DNA of 40,558 bases, taken from positions 1-40,558 of the forward strand of contig JACUUM010000018.1 of NCBI GenBank assembly GCA_014859305.1. The letters run 5' to 3'. Below the pieces are notes generated by a model. That model was given only the letters and a program-made list of their open reading frames with translations, made no database searches and was not told the DNA's origin. Shown in pieces: positions 7,979 to 15,895 of this stretch (the first letter of the stretch is position 1; every line of letters starts with the position of its first letter). A program made the translations under genes and the position numbers. This stretch comes from Coriobacteriia bacterium (GTDB lineage Bacteria; Actinomycetota; Coriobacteriia; Anaerosomatales; Kmv31).

Positions 7979-9583
7979 TCAGATGTTCAAGTCGGTATGG
8001 CACCGGCGGCACAGCTCCGCACCCCTGTACGGGGCTATCAGGACGTTCTTGTAGTCGAGGGTGCCGTGACAGTCGTAGCACAACCTCAGGTCGTGCGCAG
8101 CATCCCTGAGGGAGGCCGAGTGGACGCCGTTGCCGTTGCCGTTCGTGCCGAACCCCACGTGGCACTCGTAGCACTTGTACGGCTTGCCCTTGACCTCCTC
8201 GACCTTGAAGTGGACCGCGTGCTCGGCGAAGCCCTTGTGCTTGATCGAGGTGGCCGGCCTCTTCTTCATCTCCTCGTGACACGGCACGCAGTTCTTCTCG
8301 ATGAGCTCGGCGCGTTTCACCGTGTCGTGGTGGCAGCTCTGGCACTTCTCGCGGTCGGTGTGACACACGTTGCAGTCGCCCTCGAGCTCGTCCTTGTTCT
8401 CGGCGTGACCCCTCACCCAGTCCGCGGGATGCGGCATGACGGTGACGTGACACGACTTGCACGACGGGGAGTCGTGGCACGACGCGCACGAGCCCTTCTG
8501 TGTGAGGAACAGACCGCCGTGCTTCGACATCCACTCCGCCTTCCGGTGGTCGGCGGGGATGACCTTTCGCGAGCGCTCGCCGTCGGGGCCGACCTTCCGG
8601 CCCATGTGGCACTCGACGCAGAAGTCCGGCTGGTGGCACATCGCGCAGTAGGCACCTTCGGCGTCGGCCCGCTTGCCGTGCGCCCCCTCTTCGAACTTAG
8701 ACGTGTGGTCCGAGGGCTTGAGCTCGAAGTCCTTGGGATGGCATGCGCCGCACTCCTCGGTGGCCACGAGACCGGAAGCGGCGTGCGTCAGGCCGTGACA
8801 GCGGTAGCACGACAGCATGTCGGGGCGACGCGCTCCGTCGATGTCGTGCCCGAACTTGGGATGGCACACCGTGCACTGGTAGTTGCGCCGGATGTGCTCC
8901 GCGTGCTCGAAGATGACGGTGCCGGGCACGAAGTCGTCGATGTCCGGGTGGCAGTAGATGCACTGGCCCATGCTGGTCGGCTGGTCCGGGTAGACCTTGA
9001 TGGAGGGCCGCTCGAGCTTGGGGGCCAGCACCGTCTCGTACCCCTTGGGCATCTGCCCCACGTCGACCTTCTCGGCCTTATGGCACGCGTCGCAGTCCTC
9101 GGGCCCGTCGTGGCACAACATGCAGGCGTTGACCCCGAGCTTGCCGCGTTCGGCGTGCGGCCCGCCCGCCCAGTCCTTCACGTGGCTCCTCGGGCGGAGC
9201 TTGAACGAGGGCGTGTGGCAGTCCCTGCACTCCGAGGTGGCCAGCTCGCCCTGCGGACCGTGCTGGATGCCGTGGCAGTTGAAACAGCTCTCCATCGGCG
9301 GCGAGTACGTCTTGCCGTCCTCGTGCGCCGCGCGGTAGTGGCACGCCGAGCAACTCACCAGCAAGTGGTTGCCGTGCTCGAAGACGAGCCCCGGCTTGCG
9401 CGCCGTGGCGATGCGGGCGTGGCATGGCGCGCAGTTCGACGCCTCCACCTGGGCGGTGAGGTCGATGGGGTCCTTCGTCTGGCCGGCGCTGGTCGCTCCG
9501 CCGAACGCGAAGGCGGCGGCCATCACGATGATGACCGCCACCCCCCATATCTTCCGTCTCGTCGTGTTCCGTCTCGGGGTCAC
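7979..9583 (-). CDS. 20-haem c-type cytochrome
   Basis: The 534-residue secreted protein has an N-terminal Arg/Lys cluster and hydrophobic signal segment. I count 20 CXXCH motifs, from CAPCH near the N-terminus to CRRCH ten residues from the C-terminus, or about one haem per 27 residues. The arrangement is repetitive: pairs such as CMLCH/CDACH and CAMCH/CVECH recur with HGPQGELAT- and ASGLVAT-type linkers, suggesting growth by internal duplication. It shares those linkers with the 13-haem gene upstream. It starts at GTG behind a GGTGAGG RBS. A chain of this length could act as an electron wire out through the cell wall; the terminal acceptor is unknown. Confidence 0.93.
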   Translation of the reverse strand: MTPRRNTTRRKIWGVAVIIVMAAAFAFGGATSAGQTKDPIDLTAQVEASNCAPCHARIATARKPGLVFEHGNHLLVSCSACHYRAAHEDGKTYSPPMESCFNCHGIQHGPQGELATSECRDCHTPSFKLRPRSHVKDWAGGPHAERGKLGVNACMLCHDGPEDCDACHKAEKVDVGQMPKGYETVLAPKLERPSIKVYPDQPTSMGQCIYCHPDIDDFVPGTVIFEHAEHIRRNYQCTVCHPKFGHDIDGARRPDMLSCYRCHGLTHAASGLVATEECGACHPKDFELKPSDHTSKFEEGAHGKRADAEGAYCAMCHQPDFCVECHMGRKVGPDGERSRKVIPADHRKAEWMSKHGGLFLTQKGSCASCHDSPSCKSCHVTVMPHPADWVRGHAENKDELEGDCNVCHTDREKCQSCHHDTVKRAELIEKNCVPCHEEMKKRPATSIKHKGFAEHAVHFKVEEVKGKPYKCYECHVGFGTNGNGNGVHSASLRDAAHDLRLCYDCHGTLDYKNVLIAPYRGAELCRRCHTDLNI

Positions 9584-9640
9584 GACCTCACCTAACCGGC
9601 TGCGCCTCCGTCCCGCGGCGGGGTCACCGCGGGAGGCGGG

Positions 9641-10897
9641 TCACAGCCACGACTTGATCCGGTCTATCGCCTGCTGCAGGGCGTTCGTCTTGCGCGCCTC
9701 CACCTTCTGGTGGATCAGGCTCTTGGCGCCCTCGACGAACGACTCGCCCGAGCCCTTGTGGCAGCCCTCGCGACCGCCGACCCCGCCGCAGGTGGCCACC
9801 AGCTGACCCTCGTTGGTCAGCGAGTTCGGGTCGCTCGTGGGCAGGACCTCGTGCGCGCCGTGGCAGTCCCAGCACGACGGGGCGTCCCTGTTGCCCCTCT
9901 TGTACGCCGCGCCGTGGTAGTAGTCGTCGTAGCTGTCCCACTGAGCGCGGTGGCAGCGCGCGCAGATCCTGTACGCGGCGCCGTGCAACTCGTCCTTGGC
10001 GGCCTGCGTGTCGAGGCGCCGGATGTAGTGGCCGCCGTGGCAGCTCGAACAGGTCGCCGACCCCATGTCCCCGGCCATCAGCTTCTGGCCGTGAACGGAC
10101 TGCTGGTAGAGATCCTTCTGCTCCGCATGGTCATGGCAGCCCTGGCACGCCAGTCCCGCGTTGACCGCCCACAGCTTGGTCGAGTCCGTGCGCTCCTCGT
10201 AACGGAAGTCCGGGTGGCACTCGATGCAGCTCCTGTCGCGGTGCGCGGATTGGTCGACACCGGTCACCTGGAAGGACTTCGGCTGGCCTCCGACCGTCTT
10301 GGACAGCCCCTCCTCGGCGTGGCACGCCATGCATCCGGCCTGGGGGTCATACACGTAGGGCTTGTCCGGCTTCCACCGGATGCCCTCGGACGCGTGGCAG
10401 TCGTCGCAGTGCTTGTCGTCGTGACACATCATGCAGCGCGTCTGGAGCTCCTGGTTGCTGGGAGCCACGTGGGGCTTGCCGGACCAGTCGAACGTGTGGA
10501 ACGACGGCCGGAGCCGCTGCTTGGGTGTGACGTGGCAGTCCTCGCACTTCCCGGTCGCCAGCTCGCCCATCGGCCCGTGCTGCAGACCGTGGCAGTTGAA
10601 GCACATCTTCATCGTGGGCCGCTCGGTGCCCTCCGGACGATGAGGGAACTGTCCGTGACAGCTGCTGCACTGCACGAGGATGTGCAGACCGTGCCCGAAG
10701 ATGATCTCGTTGCTGTAGTTCTTGGTCTCGGAGATGTTGGCGTGGCACATGTCGCACTTGGCCCACTCCACCTGACCGCTCGTGTCGATCACAACCGCCG
10801 AAGCGGGCGTGGCCGCCGCCAGCAGCGCCGCCAGCGCGAGCGCCGCCAGCGAGACGGAGACGAGCCGTGCCGTCCGCCCCCCCATCGAAGCTGCCAT
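9641..10897 (-). CDS. 13-haem c-type cytochrome with one CX8CH site
   Basis: The 418-residue secreted protein has a signal peptide that probably ends near ASA at 32-34. Twelve canonical CXXCH motifs run from CDMCH to CWDCH. A thirteenth candidate reads CGGVGGREGCH, with eight residues between the cysteines. The paralogous site in the neighbouring 7-haem protein is the normal CGKCH, so the site looks like a haem motif with an internal insertion. The N-terminal half parallels the 20-haem protein (FNCHGLQHGPMGELATG) and the C-terminal third parallels the 7-haem protein (WDSYDDYYHGAAYKRG, CWDCHGAH). The gene lies 40 bases after the 7-haem gene, with an AGGAAGGGG RBS. Electron transfer in the same conduit is inferred. 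Confidence 0.93.
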   Translation of the reverse strand: MAASMGGRTARLVSVSLAALALAALLAAATPASAVVIDTSGQVEWAKCDMCHANISETKNYSNEIIFGHGLHILVQCSSCHGQFPHRPEGTERPTMKMCFNCHGLQHGPMGELATGKCEDCHVTPKQRLRPSFHTFDWSGKPHVAPSNQELQTRCMMCHDDKHCDDCHASEGIRWKPDKPYVYDPQAGCMACHAEEGLSKTVGGQPKSFQVTGVDQSAHRDRSCIECHPDFRYEERTDSTKLWAVNAGLACQGCHDHAEQKDLYQQSVHGQKLMAGDMGSATCSSCHGGHYIRRLDTQAAKDELHGAAYRICARCHRAQWDSYDDYYHGAAYKRGNRDAPSCWDCHGAHEVLPTSDPNSLTNEGQLVATCGGVGGREGCHKGSGESFVEGAKSLIHQKVEARKTNALQQAIDRIKSWL

Positions 10898-10937
10898 CGT
10901 CCCTAACCCCTTCCTCCTCGGCCGGAAGACCGACCCG

Positions 10938-11822
10938 TTACACGAACAGCGCCTTCAGCGACCCGAACAGGCCCGTGACAGCCTCGCGCGTCTGCCGAAG
11001 GAACGAGTACACCGGGTTGCTCGCCAGCACTTCGCCCTTGCGATGCACGAGCCCGGCGTAGGACACGTACTCGGCGTTCACTCCGTCATGGCACTTCCCG
11101 CACGTCTCCTCCAGATTGGACTCGTTGGTCATGGACCGGCGGTCGGCCGAGGGCTGGATGTCGTGCGCGCCGTGGCAGTCCCAGCACGCGGGCGCGTCCG
11201 GGGCGCCCCTGCGGTACGCCGCGCCGTGGTAGTAGTCCGCGTAGTTGTCCCACTCCTCGGGGTGGCACCGTCCGCACACCTCCCAGCCGTGCCGGTGGAG
11301 CGACGCGCGGCCCGCGGGGTTGTCCGTGAGCGGCTCGATGGCGTGCGCACCGTGGCAGTCTCCACATAGAGGTTTCTCCGGAGCGGCCGGGTCCACCTGC
11401 TCGCCGGGCCGGACGGTCATGCTGTGGACACCCGTGCCGAAACTCTGGAACTGCTCGTCGTGGCAGTTCTTGCAGGCCAGTTTCGCCGTCGCCCGCCAGT
11501 CGGTCTGCTTGATGTTGTGGGGTGCCTTGAAGGCGAAGTCGATGTGGCAGCCGGTGCACATGATCGTCACGTGCGCCGAGGCGTCGAGCATCTCGGGGTC
11601 CACCCAGTACGTGAGGAACCGGCCCTCCTTCAAGCGGATCAGGTTCTCGTCGGCGTGACACACCATGCAGCCCGACTTGCCGGCGGTGGGCAGGGTGAAG
11701 TTCATGTCGTAGTCCTGCGCCGAGGCGACCGCCGGCGCCGCGAGCACGGCCGCCGCGAGCACGAGCAGCCGAGCCGCGGAGCGCGCCGCCGTCCCCGGCA
11801 CTATGGGTCGTGCGAGGCCCAC
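10938..11822 (-). CDS. 7-haem c-type cytochrome
   Basis: The 294-residue secreted protein has a signal peptide ending near VASA. It has seven CXXCH motifs: CMVCH, CTGCH, CKNCH, CGDCH, CGRCH, CWDCH and CGKCH. Non-motif histidines such as those in HNIKQ, HGAH and YYHGAAY could be distal ligands. A GTG start follows AGGAGG. It comes directly after the cytochrome b gene, so it is the most likely first acceptor of electrons from the quinol-oxidising subunit. Its C-terminal portion is homologous by eye to the end of the 13-haem protein. Confidence 0.92.
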   Translation of the reverse strand: MGLARPIVPGTAARSAARLLVLAAAVLAAPAVASAQDYDMNFTLPTAGKSGCMVCHADENLIRLKEGRFLTYWVDPEMLDASAHVTIMCTGCHIDFAFKAPHNIKQTDWRATAKLACKNCHDEQFQSFGTGVHSMTVRPGEQVDPAAPEKPLCGDCHGAHAIEPLTDNPAGRASLHRHGWEVCGRCHPEEWDNYADYYHGAAYRRGAPDAPACWDCHGAHDIQPSADRRSMTNESNLEETCGKCHDGVNAEYVSYAGLVHRKGEVLASNPVYSFLRQTREAVTGLFGSLKALFV

Positions 11823-11852
11823 TGGCCCTCCTAAGCGCCGCTTCCCGCGGCG

Positions 11853-12698
11853 CTACTCGACCTTGCTCATCGCCGGTTCGGCCACGTGCCCTTCCTCGGG
11901 CTCGTGCTCGTGCCCGGCATGCTCCTTGTCCAGGAAGCTCAGCCCGAAGAAGTTCAGGAACGCGGGGAAGTCCTCGGTGACCGAGAGGTAGACGTGGATC
12001 GTCGTGAGGATGATGAAGAGCCAGTTCACGACGTAGTGGGTGATGCGCATGTACCAGCCGGCGAGGTCCGTGCTGCCCACCAGTGCCCCGAGCCACCAGC
12101 CGACCAGCAGGTCTCGCGGCGAATAGCCGACGATGAACTTCTGGGTCAGCAGCGCGAAACCGGTGAAGGCCTGGAGGATCAGCAGCGGCGCGAAGATCGT
12201 GTAGGTCGCCTTCTGCATGACGTTGTACTTGCCGAGGTGCGGCTTGGAGGGCTTCACGAAGATGTAGTACAGGATGACCTTCGGGGCGGTGATGATGTCA
12301 CGCCTGGTTATCGCGAACTCCCGGTAGTCGCGCTGCCGGGAGGAGAACGCGTACCACAGGCGCCACACCAGGTTGACCGTCACGACGACCATGGCGACGT
12401 AGTGCAGGTACCGCATGGTCGTGCGGCCGCCGGTGAAGAACGGGAACCGGATGTAGAGGCCGGTGACCGCCAGCACGATCATCGAGCCGACGTGCTGGAA
12501 GTGCAGGAACTTCGGCAGGAACGGGATCGGCGGGCCCTCGTGGTGCGGCCACTCCCAGCCTCCGAAGCGGCGCTTGGCGCGCCCGGTGATGATGTTCCCG
12601 AGGAAATGCCCGGCGAGCCCTGCCAGGACGACCGCGTAGAGGGTCGTGAAGATCACGTCGAGCCATACGTTGAGTTCTGTGAGGACTATCGCCGACAC
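11853..12698 (-). CDS. Cytochrome b-type membrane subunit, quinol to c-haem relay
   Basis: The 281-residue protein has about five hydrophobic segments (roughly 12-32, 68-88, 96-116, 164-186, 220-242). Conserved-looking histidines at 69, 99, 221 and 235 lie within or at the ends of helices, as in the di-haem cytochrome b family of [NiFe]-hydrogenases and formate dehydrogenases. A His/Glu-rich tail (about 260-275) is unusual. It is the first gene of the six-gene operon, so it probably oxidises menaquinol and feeds the 7-haem cytochrome. The GTG start has a weak GGGG-type RBS, so the start is not firm. Confidence 0.85.
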   Translation of the reverse strand: MSAIVLTELNVWLDVIFTTLYAVVLAGLAGHFLGNIITGRAKRRFGGWEWPHHEGPPIPFLPKFLHFQHVGSMIVLAVTGLYIRFPFFTGGRTTMRYLHYVAMVVVTVNLVWRLWYAFSSRQRDYREFAITRRDIITAPKVILYYIFVKPSKPHLGKYNVMQKATYTIFAPLLILQAFTGFALLTQKFIVGYSPRDLLVGWWLGALVGSTDLAGWYMRITHYVVNWLFIILTTIHVYLSVTEDFPAFLNFFGLSFLDKEHAGHEHEPEEGHVAEPAMSKVE

Positions 12699-12832
12699 CC
12701 CCTGTAACCCGTTGCCCCGGACGTCCTCAGACGTCCTTTCGATGTGCGCTTGCCGCTTCCTGCCATGGTCAGCCCGAGAGGTGTCTTTGAAGGGACGCCC
12801 CGGATGCCGGACGCGGGGGCTCGGCGGACTTT

Positions 12833-12846
12833 GTAACAGCAGTTAC
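12833..12846. promoter_or_regulatory. Palindromic operator GTAAC-N4-GTTAC, cytochrome operon
   Basis: The perfect inverted repeat GTAACAGCAGTTAC begins three bases downstream of the -10 element of the cytochrome operon promoter and covers the predicted start site (near 12843). A protein bound here should block initiation. Confidence 0.78.
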
Positions 12847-12849
12847 TAT

Positions 12850-12878
12850 AGGATAGGGACGGGGGTGGTCGGTGTCAA
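12850..12878 (-). promoter_or_regulatory. Promoter of the multihaem cytochrome operon
   Basis: On the minus strand, TTGACA (12878-12873) and TATCCT (12855-12850) are separated by exactly 17 bp, a near-consensus housekeeping promoter. The leader to the cytochrome b start is about 145 bases and contains a short GGACGT/ACGTCC hairpin (12719-12736). Confidence 0.75.
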
Positions 12879-12923
12879 CGAGAACCAGCTCCTCGCCACG
12901 CTCGGACGGGTACCCCTCGCGTC

Positions 12924-12950
12924 GGCCTGGAGCGGTGTGCCCGACAGGCC
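12924..12950 (-). terminator. Hairpin after the molybdopterin operon
   Basis: GGCCTG/CAGGCC plus an inner CGG/CCG form a stem-loop six bases beyond the DUF3343 stop codon on the minus strand. It sits between the Moco operon and the promoter of the cytochrome operon. It lacks a U-tract, so termination is probable from position rather than certain. Confidence 0.4.
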
Positions 12951-12955
12951 TCTCA

Positions 12956-13198
12956 TCAGGCCCAATCCTCGAAACTGACGCTTGCCGACGGGCGTATCCC
13001 GCCGGACTTCATGACGCGCTCCGCTGCAGGAGCGTCCCCGGGCGCCACCCGCAGGGCGATGCCGCACAGCGCGCCGAGCGAGGCGGGCGTGGGGATGGGC
13101 ACGACCGGGATGCCGGCGGCCTTCAGACGCTCCTCGGCCGCTATGGCGTCGTGCGTGCTCTCGAAGCCGAACGCCGCGAACTCGCTCCGCTCGCTCAT
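12956..13198 (-). CDS. DUF3343 (putative Se/S carrier-like) protein
   Basis: This 80-residue protein has the DUF3343 layout: FGFESTHDAIAAEERLKAAGI near the start, IPTPASLGALCGIALRV in the middle with the single conserved Cys at about position 45, and an amphipathic C-terminus. The family is annotated as putative Se/S carrier-like and often accompanies selenium genes or cysteine desulfurases. Its ATG overlaps the stop of the desulfurase-like gene (ATGA), so the two are translationally coupled. I infer that it accepts a persulfide or selenosulfide from that enzyme through its Cys. The function of the family has not been proven. Confidence 0.82.
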   Translation of the reverse strand: MSERSEFAAFGFESTHDAIAAEERLKAAGIPVVPIPTPASLGALCGIALRVAPGDAPAAERVMKSGGIRPSASVSFEDWA

Positions 13199-14379
13199 CG
13201 GGTGAGCTCCGAGAGGGCCTCCAGGGCGAGGTCGACGTGCGCCTCCGTGTTGCCCCAGCCCAGTCCGAACCGCAGCGCGCCGGTCGCGAGCGTGCCGAGG
13301 GTCTCGTGGGCCCACGGCGAGCAGTGCAGGCCCGCGCGCGTGGCTATCCCGTACCGCCTGTCGAGCGCGAAGGCGAGCTGGTCGGCGTCTACGCGCTCGT
13401 GCGTCACCGCGAGCACCGGGACGCGAGGCTCGTCGGGGCCGGGACCGAGCACGCGGAAGCCGCCGATGCCCAGCAGCCCCTCGTGCAGGCGGCGCAGCAG
13501 GCGGCGCTCCTCGGCGCGCTGGGCCTCGCCGCGCTCCGCGAGCAGCCGCGCCGCCGCGCCGAGGCCCGCGATGCCGGGCGTGTTGGGCGTGCCGGCCTCG
13601 TAGCGCTCGGGGCGCACCAGCGGCTGGACCGGCTCCTCGGAGCGGCCGGCGCCGGTGCCGCCCTGCAGCAGCTCCTCGGCGTCCACGTGCGGCGCGAGGT
13701 AGAGCGCGCCGATGCCCTGCGGGCCGAGCAGGCCCTTGTGACCCGAGACCGCGTAGGCGTCCGCTCCCAGAGCGGCCACGTCGACGGGCAGGTGACCGGC
13801 GGCCTGCGCGCCGTCGACGAACATGAGCGCGCCGGCGGCGTGCGCCACGTCGGCGAGATCGCCGACCGGCTGGATGCTCCCGGTGAGGTTGGACGCGTGC
13901 GTGCACGCGACCGCTCGCGTGGGCGCGGCGCGCACGGCGGCCTCGACGGCGTCGGCATCCACGGTCCCGTCGGTCTCGGCGGTGACCACCACCACCTCGA
14001 CGCCGGCGGAGGTCAGGCGGTTCAGCGGCCGGGAGACGGCGTTGTGCTCCATGGAGGTCGTCACGACCCGGTCACCGCGGTGCAGGACGCCCTTGAGCAT
14101 CAGGTTCGCCGCCTCCGTGGCGCCGGAGGTGAACAGCAGGTCGCGCGGGTCCGGCACGTGCAGGAGGGCGGCGAGGTCGCGACGCGCCTCGAAGATCAGG
14201 CGCGACGACGCCATCGCCAGGCGGTAGGCGCCGCGCCCCGGGTTGCCGCCATAACGGGTGAGCGCTGAGACGACGGCCTCGACGACCTCGGGCGGCTTGG
14301 GCCAGGACGACGCGGCGTGGTCGAGGTAGACGGTGGTCGCCGCCACGTCGCGAACATCATCGGAGGAGGGGTGCGGCAC
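13195..14379 (-). CDS. Cysteine desulfurase-like class V aminotransferase
   Basis: This is a PLP enzyme of the NifS/SufS/selenocysteine-lyase fold. The N-terminus has YLDHAASS, the pyridoxal lysine lies in SGHKGLLGPQG, and near the C-terminus GLHCSPWAHETLGT supplies the active-site Cys followed by a conserved phosphate-binding loop. The start is uncertain: GTG at 14379 gives 394 residues just after the mogA stop, and GTG at 14346 gives 383 residues, closer to the family length. Placement between mogA and the DUF3343 gene suggests it supplies sulfur for molybdopterin or FdhD-dependent sulfuration, or selenium for SelD. The sequence cannot separate these. Confidence 0.88.
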   Translation of the reverse strand: MPHPSSDDVRDVAATTVYLDHAASSWPKPPEVVEAVVSALTRYGGNPGRGAYRLAMASSRLIFEARRDLAALLHVPDPRDLLFTSGATEAANLMLKGVLHRGDRVVTTSMEHNAVSRPLNRLTSAGVEVVVVTAETDGTVDADAVEAAVRAAPTRAVACTHASNLTGSIQPVGDLADVAHAAGALMFVDGAQAAGHLPVDVAALGADAYAVSGHKGLLGPQGIGALYLAPHVDAEELLQGGTGAGRSEEPVQPLVRPERYEAGTPNTPGIAGLGAAARLLAERGEAQRAEERRLLRRLHEGLLGIGGFRVLGPGPDEPRVPVLAVTHERVDADQLAFALDRRYGIATRAGLHCSPWAHETLGTLATGALRFGLGWGNTEAHVDLALEALSELTR

Positions 14380-14381
14380 CG

Positions 14382-14867
14382 CTACGCGTGCCCCCCTCCG
14401 CGCATCATCTCGACCGCGTGCTCCAGCTGGTCCGCCACCACCGCGAACGTCTCGCGGGCGGCCTTCTCGCTGCCCGGCAGGTTGACGATGAGCGCGTCCC
14501 CCCTCATCGCGGCGACGCCGCGGGAGAGCATCGCGCGGGCGGTGACCTTCATCGACTCGGCGCGGATCGCCTCGGCGACGCCGGGGACGATCCGGTCGGC
14601 CACGGAGACGGTGGCTTCGGGCGTCACGTCCCGAGGACCGAGCCCCGTGCCGCCCGTGGTCAGCACGACGTCGGCGCCGTCCGCATCGCACATCTCGATG
14701 AGCGAGGCGGACAGGCACTCCTCGTCGTCGGGGCACACGTGGTAGTCCACCACCGTCCACCCGCGCTCCTCGCACAGCGCCACGAGCGCCTTGCCGGAGG
14801 TGTCCTCGGCCTCGCCCGCCGCCCGGCTGTCCGAGCTGGTGAGCACGGCCACCTTGAGCTCCGTCAC
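14382..14867 (-). CDS. mogA: Molybdopterin adenylyltransferase (MogA/MoaB family)
   Basis: The 161-residue protein activates molybdopterin by adenylation before metal insertion by MoeA. The family signature TTGGTGLGPRDVTPEA is intact, as are NLPGSEKAARE and the N-terminal VLTSSDSRAAGEAEDTSG. It uses a GTG start. In the ten-gene Moco operon it stands next to a MOSC-domain gene, an arrangement common in anaerobes. Confidence 0.93.
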   Translation of the reverse strand: MTELKVAVLTSSDSRAAGEAEDTSGKALVALCEERGWTVVDYHVCPDDEECLSASLIEMCDADGADVVLTTGGTGLGPRDVTPEATVSVADRIVPGVAEAIRAESMKVTARAMLSRGVAAMRGDALIVNLPGSEKAARETFAVVADQLEHAVEMMRGGGHA

Positions 14868-14892
14868 CGGCCCCTCCTCTCCCCCTGCATCA

Positions 14893-15399
14893 TCAGAGCG
14901 GCTCCGCCCGCGCGTCGGCCGGCACGCGGTCGCACGCGCCGTCGCCCAGCGACAGCACGCGGACCTCGTCCCCGACGCTGACCGGTCCGGCCACGCGGAC
15001 GACCGCGAAGATGCCCTCCTTGGGCATCACGCAGTCCCCGGCCTGGTAGAAGATCGCGCACTTGGTGTGGCAGACCTTGCCGATCTGAGAGACCTCCAGC
15101 TCTACTTCAGGTCCTATCTTCACGCGCGTCCCGACCGGCAGTGACAGCAGGTCGATCCCGCGCGTGGTGATGTTCTCGGCGAAGTCCCCGGGCCCCACGT
15201 CGAGCCCGGCGGCGCGCATCTTGTCGATGGACTCGAGCGCGAGCAGGCTCACCTGCCGGTGCCAGTCACCGGCGTGCGCGTCGCCGACGAATCCGCGATC
15301 GAGCTCCAGCTCGCCCGCCTTGCCGGGCGTCTTGCGCACCGTCTTGCGCTCGGACACGTTGACCGAGACGACCTCGGCGGCCCCGTTCTGGGCGGTCAT
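14893..15399 (-). CDS. MOSC-domain protein
   Basis: The 168-residue stand-alone MOSC domain has the family hallmarks: an N-terminal beta segment, RGFVGDAHAG, FAENITTRGIDL, and the Cys-bearing HTKCAIFYQAGDC. MOSC domains carry or transfer sulfur on a conserved Cys and occur in Moco sulfurases. Sitting between mogA and moaC, it probably modifies or delivers the cofactor. The desulfurase-like enzyme two genes downstream is a possible sulfur donor. Confidence 0.9.
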   Translation of the reverse strand: MTAQNGAAEVVSVNVSERKTVRKTPGKAGELELDRGFVGDAHAGDWHRQVSLLALESIDKMRAAGLDVGPGDFAENITTRGIDLLSLPVGTRVKIGPEVELEVSQIGKVCHTKCAIFYQAGDCVMPKEGIFAVVRVAGPVSVGDEVRVLSLGDGACDRVPADARAEPL

Positions 15400-15408
15400 C
15401 GCGACACC

Positions 15409-15894
15409 TCACTCCTCCCGGGCCCAGCGGCCCGTCTTGCCGCCCTCTTTCAGCAAGAGGGCGGTCTCCTCGATCGTCATGCCGCGATCCACGGCCTTGC
15501 ACATGTCGTACAGGGTGAGCGCCGCGACCGAAGCGCCCGTGAGCGCCTCCATCTCCACGCCGGTCCTGCCGTCGGTCTCCACCGTGGCGGTGACCTCGAA
15601 GCCGGCGGGCAGCGGCTCGATCGCCACGCTCGCGTGCGTGAGGGGGAGCGGGTGGCACAGCGGGATGAGCTCGCTCGTGCGCTTCGCGGCCATGATGCCC
15701 GCCACGCGCGCCACCGCGATCACGTCTCCCTTGGGCGCGCGGCCCTCGGCCACCATCTCGACGGTCTCGGGTCGGCACCGCAGGCGCGATCGCGCCACCG
15801 CGCGGCGCCGGCTGACGGCCTTGGCGCCCACGTCGACCATGCGCGCGGCTCCGCGCGCGTCCACGTGCGTAAGGGCGGCGTCCTCCTCGGGCAT
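15409..15894 (-). CDS. moaC: Cyclic pyranopterin monophosphate synthase
   Basis: The 161-residue protein works with MoaA to convert GTP to cyclic pyranopterin monophosphate. The N-terminal [17 protein letters not shown], the central [18 protein letters not shown] and [21 protein letters not shown], and the C-terminal [19 protein letters not shown] match the MoaC family throughout. It follows moaA with one base between stop and start. Confidence 0.95.
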   Translation of the reverse strand: MPEEDAALTHVDARGAARMVDVGAKAVSRRRAVARSRLRCRPETVEMVAEGRAPKGDVIAVARVAGIMAAKRTSELIPLCHPLPLTHASVAIEPLPAGFEVTATVETDGRTGVEMEALTGASVAALTLYDMCKAVDRGMTIEETALLLKEGGKTGRWAREE

Positions 15895-15895
15895 C

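Noticed and set aside
12704-12715. GTAACCCGTTGC near the cytochrome b start
   Set aside because: Spacing is two instead of four bases and one arm is mismatched.
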